From Alphaproteobacteria bacterium (lineage in GTDB: Bacteria > Pseudomonadota > Alphaproteobacteria > DSM-16000 > Inquilinaceae): a stretch of DNA of 64,000 nt. Under the pieces are notes generated by a model, which saw only the letters and a program-made list of their open reading frames with translations, made no database searches and was not told the DNA's origin. Position numbers and translations under genes: made by a program. How positions within the stretch are numbered: position 1 is the stretch's first letter; every line of letters begins with the position of its first letter. The DNA lies in contig JANQSN010000038.1 of NCBI GenBank assembly GCA_028284045.1, forward strand, positions 1 through 64,000, in the 5' to 3' direction. Below, piece by piece: positions 9,357 to 17,174 of this stretch.

Positions 9357-11678
9357 ATGACGCCGCGGCGCCGGCGCCCGCGCGGCGGCGCACTGCGCCT
9401 GATGATCGGCCTGGGCATCCTGGCCGCCGCGCTGGCCGTGCAGGCGGCGGAGCCCGCCCTCTACGCCCAGCTTCGCGCCTTCGTCTTCGACACCTATCAG
9501 CGCCAGGCGCCGCGGCCCTATGTGCCGCCCGAACCGGACATGGAAGACCTGTCGCAGCCCTGGGGCGTGCGCATCGTCGATATCGACGAAGCGAGCATCG
9601 CGCGCTTCGGCCAGTTCCCCTGGCCGCGCCCGCTGATGGCGGCCCTGCTCGACCGGCTCGACTATTTCGGGGCCCGGGTGGTGGCGCTGGACATCGTGTT
9701 CTCCGAGCCCGACCGGACCTCGCCGGACGCGGTCCTGCCGGTGTGGTCGATGCTCAGCGATACCGCGGCGCTGGATGCGCCCGTGTCGGACCTGCCGGAC
9801 CATGACGCCGTGCTCGGCCAACAGATCGACGGCCGCCCGGTGGTGGTCGGCCTGATCGGCCAGGGCGCGGTGCCGGACGACGCGCGGCTGCCCGCGGTCA
9901 AATGGGGCTTCGCGTTCTCCGGCCCGGATGCCGACAGTGATCCGCGCCGCTTCGTGCCGGCCTTTCCCGCGGCCCTCTTGAACCTCCCGGAGATCGAGGC
10001 GGCGGCGGCAGGCAACGGCGCGCTGAACCTGATCCCGTCGGTCGACGGCGTGGTGCGCGCCCTGCCGATGTTCATCACCGTCGGCGACCCGCCCGACCAC
10101 CGCATCGTGCCGTCGCTGGTGGCGGAGGCGGTGCGGGTCAGCGAGGGTGTGTCGACCTACCGGATGCGGCTGGCCGGCGGGGCGGGGGAGCGGGCTTTCG
10201 GCGCCCAGACCGGGATCGCCCGCATCGCCATCGGCGCCCACGAGATCCCGCTGTCGGGCGACGGGCAGATGCGGCTCTACGACAGCGGGCGGATCGATGC
10301 GCGCTGGGTCTCCGCCGCCGATGTGCTGGACGGCAGCGTCGATCCCTGGACCATCGCCAACCACATCGTCTTCATCGGCTCCAGCGCGGCGGGCCTGCGC
10401 GACCTGCGCGCCACGCCGCTGGACAGCGCCGCCGCCGGTGTGGAGGTCCACGCCATGCTGACCGAGCAGATCCTCAGCGGCCGCTTCCTCGTCCGCCCGG
10501 ATTGGGTCGGCGGGGCGGAGGCGGCCTTCGTCGCCGTCGCCGGGGCGGCGCTCTTGATCATCCTGTCGCGGCTGGGCGCGCTGGCCGGGGCCGTCGTCTC
10601 CGTCGCCATGGCCGGCGGCGCCGTCGCCGTCAGCATCGCGATGTTCGCCGGACAGGGTCTGCTGATCGACCCGATCATGCCGGTCGTGGCACTCGCCATC
10701 CTCTGGGCGACGGTGTCGCTGATGGGCTACCGGCAGAGCGAGCGGGAACGCTCCCAGATCCGCCATGCTTTCACGCATTTCCTGGCGCCCAGCCTGGTGG
10801 AGCAGCTCGCCGACAATCCCGCAGCCCTCCAGCTCGGCGGGACGACGCGCGAGATCAGCCTGCTGTTCGCCGACATCCGCGGCTTCACCAGCCTGTCGGA
10901 GACGCTGGATCCCGAGACGCTGACCCAGCTCATCAACCGCTTCCTGAGCCCGATGAGCGACGTGATCCTGGCCGAGCGCGGCACCATCGACAAATTCATC
11001 GGCGACTGCATCATGGCCTTCTGGAACGCGCCCCTGGATGATGCGGACCACGCCCGAAACGCGCTGACCGCCGCGTTGAAGATGCGCGGCGCGCTGGCCG
11101 GGCTGAACGACGCGCTGGCGGCGGAGGCGGCGACGGCCGCTAGGCGGCCCATCCGCCTGGGCATCGGCATCGGCCTGCATGCCGGGCCGGCCTGCGTCGG
11201 CAACATGGGCACCGCCCGGCGCTTCGACTATTCGGCGATCGGCGACACGGTCAATCTGGCGGCCCGGCTGGAGGGGCTGTCCAAGCTCTACGGCGTCGAC
11301 CTGGTGGCCAGCGAGCAGATCGTCGACCGGGCCGGCGGCCGCGCCACCGGCGCCTGGCTGGCGGTCGAGCTGGATCTGATCCGCGCCAAGGGTCGGCGGG
11401 AACCGGTGCGCGCCTTCACGTTGTTGGAGACGGCGGGCGCGCCGACCCCGGCGCAAACGGCACTGGCCGACGCCGTGGCCGCCATGCTGGCTGCCTGGCG
11501 GGCCGGCGACTGGCCGGCGACCGCGCACGCGATCGAGGACGCCGCCGCGGCGGCCGAGAGGGCCAGGGAGACGCGGCTCACCGGGCTTCTGGACCTCTAC
11601 GGCAGCCGCCTCTTGGAGCGCGCCGGACAACCGGTGCCGGAGGGCTGGGACGGCATCAGCGACGCCCTGTCGAAGTAG
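9357..11678 (+). CDS. CHASE2-domain adenylate/guanylate cyclase (second copy)
   Basis: A 773-residue paralogue of the protein encoded at 5899-7929. The N-terminal TM is followed by a long CHASE2 sensor with the GVRIVDIDEASIARFGQFPW signature (about 63-82), then a TM cluster (about 380-455) and the class III cyclase domain (about 490-660). The first metal Asp is near 506 in LFADIRGFTSLSE, the Lys and second Asp near 544 in DKFIGD, and Asn/Arg near 628 in VNLAARLEG. All residues needed for activity are present. The C-terminal tail (about 690-773) is Ala-rich and helical. An AAGG sits upstream of the start; cotranscription with the DUF4384 gene is likely. Confidence 0.9.
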   Translation: MTPRRRRPRGGALRLMIGLGILAAALAVQAAEPALYAQLRAFVFDTYQRQAPRPYVPPEPDMEDLSQPWGVRIVDIDEASIARFGQFPWPRPLMAALLDRLDYFGARVVALDIVFSEPDRTSPDAVLPVWSMLSDTAALDAPVSDLPDHDAVLGQQIDGRPVVVGLIGQGAVPDDARLPAVKWGFAFSGPDADSDPRRFVPAFPAALLNLPEIEAAAAGNGALNLIPSVDGVVRALPMFITVGDPPDHRIVPSLVAEAVRVSEGVSTYRMRLAGGAGERAFGAQTGIARIAIGAHEIPLSGDGQMRLYDSGRIDARWVSAADVLDGSVDPWTIANHIVFIGSSAAGLRDLRATPLDSAAAGVEVHAMLTEQILSGRFLVRPDWVGGAEAAFVAVAGAALLIILSRLGALAGAVVSVAMAGGAVAVSIAMFAGQGLLIDPIMPVVALAILWATVSLMGYRQSERERSQIRHAFTHFLAPSLVEQLADNPAALQLGGTTREISLLFADIRGFTSLSETLDPETLTQLINRFLSPMSDVILAERGTIDKFIGDCIMAFWNAPLDDADHARNALTAALKMRGALAGLNDALAAEAATAARRPIRLGIGIGLHAGPACVGNMGTARRFDYSAIGDTVNLAARLEGLSKLYGVDLVASEQIVDRAGGRATGAWLAVELDLIRAKGRREPVRAFTLLETAGAPTPAQTALADAVAAMLAAWRAGDWPATAHAIEDAAAAAERARETRLTGLLDLYGSRLLERAGQPVPEGWDGISDALSK

Positions 11679-11786
11679 TCCCGGAACAGAGACTGTCGCC
11701 TTTGCCGTCGCCCGACCAACGCGATCGCCCCGACGATCCCGTCTTACCGGGACCGATCCCCCGACCGTCAACGGAGCGCGCCCGAT

Positions 11787-13079
11787 ATGCTCACCGTCGT
11801 GTCGCAGACCTGGGCGCTGCTGCTCGGCGTCGGCTTGCTGATGATCTGCAACGGCATGCTGGGCACCGTGCTCGGCGTGCGCGCCGGGATCGAGGCGTTC
11901 TCTACCACCGTGACCGGCCTGATCCTGACCGGCTACTTCGTCGGCTTCTTCGCCGGGTCGATTCTGACCCCGCGGATGATCGCGCGGGTTGGGCATGTCC
12001 GCGTCTTCGCCGCGCTGGCGTCGATCTCTTCCGCCGCGACGCTGGTGCATGCCTACTGGGTCGACCCGGCGGTTTGGTTCGCCATGCGGGTCGTCGTCGG
12101 CTTCTGCTATTCCGGCCTCTACGCGACGGCGGAAAGCTGGCTGAACGAGGCGACCACCAACGACAACCGCGGGCAGCTCCTGTCGATCTATATGATCGTG
12201 CAGTTCGGCGGCATCGCCGCGGGCCAGGCGATGTTGAGCGTCATCGACCCGGCGACGGCCCTGGCCTTCGTCTTCATCTCCATCCTGCTGTCCATCGGCA
12301 TGCTGCCGCTGTTGTTGTCGGCGACGCGCCAGCCGTCGTTCGAGAGCGTGCGCCCGATCGGCCTCAAGGAGCTTTACCGCGCCTCGCCGCTGGGGTTCCT
12401 GGGCGCGATCGTCATGGGAACCATCATGGCCAGCTATTACATGATGGTGCCGGTCTGGGGCGTTCAGGTCGGCCTGTCGGTCGACCAGATCGCCTTGACC
12501 ATGACCGTCGCCTATCTGACCGTCTGCGCCTGCCAGTTCCCCATCGGGCGCCTGGCGGACCGCTACGACCGCCGCGCCATCATGGTGCTGACGATGACCG
12601 CCAGTTGCCTGCTGGCGGCGGCCACGGCGCTGTTCGGCGAGGACCGGTTCTGGTTGATGGTCGCCCTGGTGGCGCTGACCGGCGGCACCATGATGCCGCT
12701 CTATGCGCTGATCCTCGCCCATGTGAACGACTATGTGGCACCGGAGAAGATGGTGTCGGCCGGCGGCACGCTGGTGCTGCTGTTCGGCATCGGCGCGATC
12801 GCCGGTCCGCTGTTGTCGGCGCAGGTGATGGAGCGGGCCGGCAGCGCGGCCTTCTTCTGGTGGCTGGCCGCGTTGGCCGCCGGCTTCGTCGCCTTCGTGC
12901 TATGGCGAATGGCGCGGCGCGCCGCCCTGCCGGTCGGCGAGCAGACGACCTATGTGCCGTTCACCCAGTCGGCGACGCCCTATACGGTCAGCCTGACCAC
13001 CGATTGGGAGGACCAGGACCAATTCGCCTTCGACTTCCACGACACCACCGAGGACGCGACATCGCCGGAAACCGGCTGA
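11787..13079 (+). CDS. MFS transporter, YcaD-like
   Basis: A 430-residue major-facilitator protein with about twelve TM helices and the MFS loop motif between helices 2 and 3 (GSILTPRMIARVGHVR). The FCYSGLYATAESWLNEATT segment is characteristic of the YcaD-type subgroup. A second loop motif GRLADRYDRR occurs between helices 8 and 9. The last about 45 residues form a soluble acidic tail. The next gene, another transporter, starts 24 bp downstream. The substrate cannot be inferred. Confidence 0.87.
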   Translation: MLTVVSQTWALLLGVGLLMICNGMLGTVLGVRAGIEAFSTTVTGLILTGYFVGFFAGSILTPRMIARVGHVRVFAALASISSAATLVHAYWVDPAVWFAMRVVVGFCYSGLYATAESWLNEATTNDNRGQLLSIYMIVQFGGIAAGQAMLSVIDPATALAFVFISILLSIGMLPLLLSATRQPSFESVRPIGLKELYRASPLGFLGAIVMGTIMASYYMMVPVWGVQVGLSVDQIALTMTVAYLTVCACQFPIGRLADRYDRRAIMVLTMTASCLLAAATALFGEDRFWLMVALVALTGGTMMPLYALILAHVNDYVAPEKMVSAGGTLVLLFGIGAIAGPLLSAQVMERAGSAAFFWWLAALAAGFVAFVLWRMARRAALPVGEQTTYVPFTQSATPYTVSLTTDWEDQDQFAFDFHDTTEDATSPETG

Positions 13080-13103
13080 TCGGCCCCGGTGGGGCCTGAG
13101 GCC

Positions 13104-14018
13104 ATGGACCGGCGGTCCGACAACCTGCGCGGCGCCCTCTTCATGGTCGTCGGCATGGCCGGCTTCGGCCTGAACGATGCGCTGATCAAGCTGACCGCGG
13201 GGGAGCTGACCCTGTTCCAGGCGATCTTCCTGCGCGGCCTGTTCGCCACGGCGCTGGTGGCGGGCCTCGCCGGGTGGCGCCGCGCGCTCGACCTGCGCAC
13301 GATCGCCGGGCGCGACCGGCGGCTGGTGGCACTCAGGGCCTTCGGCGAGACCGGGGCGACCTTGTGCTTCCTCTACGCCCTCTTCCACATGCCGCTCGCC
13401 AACGCCACCGCGATCGTGCAGGCGGTGCCGCTGGCGCTGACCGTGGCGGCAGCGCTGGTCTTGGGCGAGCGGGTGGGGTGGCGGCGGGCGACGGCGGCGG
13501 GCCTCGGCTTCGTCGGGGTGCTGATCATCGTGCGGCCGGGCTTCGCCGGCTTCACGGCCTATTCGCTGTCGGCAATGGGGGCGGTCGGGTTCCTGGTGCT
13601 GCGCGACCTGGCGACCCGCCGGCTGTCGGCCGCCGTACCGTCGCTGACGGTGACGCTGATCACCGCGGCGTCGATCACCGCCATGGGCGGCATCGGCGTG
13701 GCGGCCGGGTCCTGGCAGCCGGTGGCGCCCGGGCATGTCGCCCTGTTGGCCACGGCGGCCGTCTTCCTGTTCGTCGGCTACCTGTTCATGGTGAAGACCA
13801 TGCGGGTCGGCGATGTCGGCTTCGTCGCCCCGTTCCGCTACACGATCCTGCTCTGGGCGGTGCTGGCCGGCATCGTCCTGTTCGACGAGTGGCCGGACGC
13901 GTGGACGCTGGCCGGCAGCGCGCTGATCGTCGCCACCGGCCTCTACACCCTGCACCGGGAGCGCCGCCGGGCATCGCCCCGGGAGGCCCCCAGGGACGCC
14001 CCCAGGGACTCCCATTGA
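13104..14018 (+). CDS. EamA/DMT-family transporter
   Basis: A 304-residue ten-TM DMT-superfamily permease with two EamA repeats. An alternative GTG start five codons upstream lies nearer the preceding stop; I prefer the ATG preceded by GAGG. The N-terminal half has GFGLNDALIKLTAGELTLFQ and the C-terminal half ends in a charged tail with a repeated REAPRDAPRD sequence. It lies between an MFS transporter and an aminotransferase-decarboxylase pair. Import or export of an amino acid or amine used by those enzymes is possible but unproven. Confidence 0.85.
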   Translation: MDRRSDNLRGALFMVVGMAGFGLNDALIKLTAGELTLFQAIFLRGLFATALVAGLAGWRRALDLRTIAGRDRRLVALRAFGETGATLCFLYALFHMPLANATAIVQAVPLALTVAAALVLGERVGWRRATAAGLGFVGVLIIVRPGFAGFTAYSLSAMGAVGFLVLRDLATRRLSAAVPSLTVTLITAASITAMGGIGVAAGSWQPVAPGHVALLATAAVFLFVGYLFMVKTMRVGDVGFVAPFRYTILLWAVLAGIVLFDEWPDAWTLAGSALIVATGLYTLHRERRRASPREAPRDAPRDSH

Positions 14019-14058
14019 CGCCGGCCGCGGCGGCGCGCCAGATGGCGCCGGGCCGAAC

Positions 14059-14102
14059 GCATTTTCCGGGCCGCCGGGTGACTCCACCCGGCTTGAAAAT
14101 GC
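14059..14102. repeat. Intergenic stem-loop element (GCATTTTC ... GAAAATGC)
   Basis: A two-tier inverted repeat. The outer arms GCATTTTC (14059-14066) and GAAAATGC (14095-14102) enclose a perfect inner hairpin, GCCGGGTG (14073-14080) and CACCCGGC (14085-14092), with a four-base loop. It lies just before the ribosome-binding site of the aminotransferase. Its right edge ATGCTCTA matches the edge of the hairpin at 62178-62211. Dispersed hairpins with GAGCATTTTC/GAAAATGCTC ends are common between genes in alphaproteobacteria. Role unknown. Confidence 0.65.
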
Positions 14103-14116
14103 TCTAAGAGGTCGGG

Positions 14117-15481
14117 ATGAAGGCGAATTCGATTGAGGCGCGCGATGCCGCGGTGCATCTGCACTCCTACTCCAACCCCGCACAGATCGAGGCCGAAGGC
14201 GCCCTGGTGATCGCCGAGGGCGACGGCGTCTACGTCACCGACGTGCACGGCCGGCGTTACCTCGACGGCATGGCCGGGCTGTGGAGCGCCTCGCTGGGCT
14301 TCAGCCAGCCGCGCCTGGCGGAGGCCGCCTATCGCCAGATGAAGCGCCTGACCTTCTATCACACCTTCTTCGGCCGGGTGCCGGAGCCCGTCGTCGGCCT
14401 GGCGGAGAAGCTGGTGGCGATGACCCCGCCGCAGTTCACCCATGTCTACTTTACAGGGTCGGGGTCGGAGGCGAACGACACCGCCGTCAAGCTGATCTGG
14501 TACTACAACAACGCCCGCGGCCGGCCGCAGAAGAAGAAGATCCTGTCGCGCACGCTGGGCTATCACGGCGTCACCGTCGCCGCGGCCAGCCTGACGGCGA
14601 TCCCGACCAACCAGATCGCCTTCGACCTGCCGATCGAGCGGATCGGCCATCTGTCCTGCCCGCATCACTACCGCTTCGCCGAGCCCGGCGAGAGCGAAGA
14701 GGCGTTCTCCCAACGCCTGGCCGACGAGTTGGAGCAGCGCATCCTCGCCGAAGGCCCCGACACCGTGGCCGCCCTGTTCGCCGAGCCGGTGATGGCCGCC
14801 GGCGGCGTCATCGTGCCGCCCGCGGGCTATTTCGAGCGCATCCAGCCGATCTTGAAGAAGTACGACGTGCTGCTGGTCGCCGACGAGGTGGTGTGCGGCT
14901 TCGGCCGGACGGGCCGGATGTTCGGCTCTGAGACCTATGGCCTGACGCCCGACCTGATGACCCTGGCGAAGGGGCTGTCGGCCGCCGCCGCGCCGATCGC
15001 CGCCTTGATGATCACGGAAGAGATCTATCAGGCGATCCGCGAGAAGGCGGCCGAGATCGGCATCTTCGGCCATGGCTTCACCTATTCCGGCCATCCCATG
15101 CCGGCGGCGGTGGCGCTGGAGACCCTGGCGATCTACGACGAGATGAACATCGTCGCGCAGGTCCAGGCCGTGGCGCCGCATTTCCAGCGGCGCCTGGCGG
15201 CGCTGGGCGATCATCCGCTGGTCGGCGAGGCGCGCGGCGTGGGGCTGATCGGCGCGGTGGAGCTGGTGGCCGACAAGGCGACCGGCCAACCCTTCGACCC
15301 CAAGCGCGGCATCGGCCCCCGCGCCAACGCGCTGGCCTTCGCCGAGGGGCTGATCCTGCGCGCCCGCGGCGACGCGCTGACGCTCTGCCCGCCGCTGATC
15401 ATCACCGAGCCGGAGATAGACCGGCTGTTCGACGGGCTGACCCGGGCGCTCGACGCCCTGGCGCGGGAGCTGGCGGCGTGA
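14117..15481 (+). CDS. Class III omega-aminotransferase (GABA/omega-amino acid:pyruvate type)
   Basis: A 454-residue PLP-dependent class III aminotransferase. The Schiff-base lysine is K285 in LAKGLSAA, and the GSGSEANDTAVKL motif and VADEVVCGFGRTG segment (cofactor Asp) are present. The overall pattern (YFTGSGSEANDTAVKLIWYY, then PHHYR) resembles 4-aminobutyrate:pyruvate transaminases. It moves an amino group from an omega-amino acid or diamine to pyruvate. The stop overlaps the start of the ThDP enzyme (GTGA), so the two are made together. Against this background, GABA or a related product of arginine breakdown is a reasonable substrate guess. Confidence 0.88.
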   Translation: MKANSIEARDAAVHLHSYSNPAQIEAEGALVIAEGDGVYVTDVHGRRYLDGMAGLWSASLGFSQPRLAEAAYRQMKRLTFYHTFFGRVPEPVVGLAEKLVAMTPPQFTHVYFTGSGSEANDTAVKLIWYYNNARGRPQKKKILSRTLGYHGVTVAAASLTAIPTNQIAFDLPIERIGHLSCPHHYRFAEPGESEEAFSQRLADELEQRILAEGPDTVAALFAEPVMAAGGVIVPPAGYFERIQPILKKYDVLLVADEVVCGFGRTGRMFGSETYGLTPDLMTLAKGLSAAAAPIAALMITEEIYQAIREKAAEIGIFGHGFTYSGHPMPAAVALETLAIYDEMNIVAQVQAVAPHFQRRLAALGDHPLVGEARGVGLIGAVELVADKATGQPFDPKRGIGPRANALAFAEGLILRARGDALTLCPPLIITEPEIDRLFDGLTRALDALARELAA

Positions 15482-17127
15482 GCGAATTGCGGCGGACCGG
15501 GGAGGAAATCGCCTTCCTGCTGAACGCCTATGGCGTCGACACGGTGTTCGGCCTGGCCGGCGTGCACTCGCTGGAGCTTTACCGGGCGCTGGACGCCGCC
15601 GGCATCCGCCATATCGGCGTGCGCCATGAGCAGGGCGCGGGCTTCATGGCCGATGGCTGGGCACGGGCGCGCCGCCGGCCCGGCGTGTGCCTGCTGATCA
15701 GCGGCCCCGGCGTCACCAATGCCGCGACGCCGATCGGCCAAGCCTATTCCGACTCCGTGCCGATGCTGGTGCTGACGGCGGCACTGGCGCGCGGCGATAC
15801 CGGCCTCGGCCGCGGCAAGCTGCACGAGATCACCGACCAGCGTCTGGCGACCCAGCCGCTGACCGGGGCCAGCACCGTCGCCTGGACGGCGGAGCAGGTG
15901 CCGGTGCATCTGGCCCGCGCCTTCGCCCGGCTCGCCGCCCTCCGGCCCCGCCCGGTGCATCTGTCGGTGCCGCAGGACGTGCTCGCCGCCCCGCTGATGC
16001 CGTCCGCCGCCGTGCCCCTGCCGTCGCCGCCGGGTGCCGACCCGGCCGCGGTCGCCGAGGCCGCGGCGCTGCTGGCGGCGGCGGAGCGGCCGATGATCGT
16101 CGCCGGCGGCGGCGCGGTGGCAGCCAGCGATGCGTTGCGCCGGTTGGCCGAGGCGATCGGCGCCGCCGTCGTGACCACCGTCGCCGGCAAGGGCGTCGTG
16201 CCGGACAGCCATCCCCTGTCGCTCGGCGCCAGCCTGAACCGGCCGGCGACCCGCCGGGCGCTGCACGACGCCGATGTCGTGCTGGCCATCGGCACCGAGC
16301 TTAGCGAGGGCGATCTCTACCTGATCGACGACGGCACGGAGGCGTTACCCCTGCCGGACGCGTCGATGGTCGGCCTCGGCCAGCGGCTGATCCGCGTCGA
16401 CATCGATCCGGAAACCGCGGTGCGGGACTGCCGGCCGGCGCTGGCGATCACCGCAGATGCCCGGCTGGCGGCCGAGGCGCTGGCGGCCGCGCTGCCGGCG
16501 GCCGACGGCGCAGCGGCGCGCGGCCGGGAACAGGCCGCGGCGGTGCGCGCCGGCTGGGGCGACCCGGGGCCGCTCGCCCGGCTGCATGACGCGGTGCTGG
16601 CGGCGGTGCGCGCCGGCCTGCCGGACGACGCACTGGTCTACGCCGACATGACGCAGATCGCTTATACCGGCAACCACAGCTTCCCCGTAGAACGGCCCGG
16701 CTGCTGGCACTTCCCTATGGGCTTCGGCACGCTGGGCTACGCCCTTCCGGCGGCGATCGGCGGCCAGCTCGCCTGCCCGGACCGCGCCGTGGCCGTGCTG
16801 ATCGGCGACGGCGGCCTGCAGTTCACGCTGGCCGAACTGGCGACCGCCGTTCAGCACAAGCTGCCGCTTGCCATTCTGCTCTGGGACAACGAGGCGCTGG
16901 GCGAGATCGTCCACTGGATGCAGGCCCGCCAGGTGCCGCTGGTCGACGTCTACCCGCTGAACCCCGATTTCGCAGCGCTGGCCCGCGCCTACGACCTCGC
17001 CTGGGCCGCCCCCGACAGCCCGGCCGCCCTCACCCAAGCCGTCACCGAAGCCCAAACCCGCGACCGCCCAACCCTGATCCGCGTGCACCAGGCCACGATG
17101 GCGGCGGCGGTGGGGATTGAGGTGTGA
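15478..17127 (+). CDS. ThDP-dependent 2-oxo acid decarboxylase (2-ketoarginine decarboxylase-like)
   Basis: A 549-residue enzyme of the acetolactate synthase/decarboxylase superfamily with all three domains. The ThDP-activating Glu is E51 in VRHEQGAGFMADGW. The central domain covers about 190-320, and the cofactor motif GDGGLQFTLAELATA...WDN is in the C-terminal third. The N-terminal GVHSLELYRAL and full layout resemble 5-guanidino-2-oxopentanoate decarboxylases (AruI-like), which act after arginine transamination. The start is GTG, overlapping the aminotransferase stop by four bases. The substrate is inferred from resemblance; other 2-oxo acids are possible. Confidence 0.8.
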   Translation: MSELRRTGEEIAFLLNAYGVDTVFGLAGVHSLELYRALDAAGIRHIGVRHEQGAGFMADGWARARRRPGVCLLISGPGVTNAATPIGQAYSDSVPMLVLTAALARGDTGLGRGKLHEITDQRLATQPLTGASTVAWTAEQVPVHLARAFARLAALRPRPVHLSVPQDVLAAPLMPSAAVPLPSPPGADPAAVAEAAALLAAAERPMIVAGGGAVAASDALRRLAEAIGAAVVTTVAGKGVVPDSHPLSLGASLNRPATRRALHDADVVLAIGTELSEGDLYLIDDGTEALPLPDASMVGLGQRLIRVDIDPETAVRDCRPALAITADARLAAEALAAALPAADGAAARGREQAAAVRAGWGDPGPLARLHDAVLAAVRAGLPDDALVYADMTQIAYTGNHSFPVERPGCWHFPMGFGTLGYALPAAIGGQLACPDRAVAVLIGDGGLQFTLAELATAVQHKLPLAILLWDNEALGEIVHWMQARQVPLVDVYPLNPDFAALARAYDLAWAAPDSPAALTQAVTEAQTRDRPTLIRVHQATMAAAVGIEV

Positions 17128-17174
17128 TATACGGCAACGGATAGGAATCCAGTTTTCTGAATTCAAACTTAATT

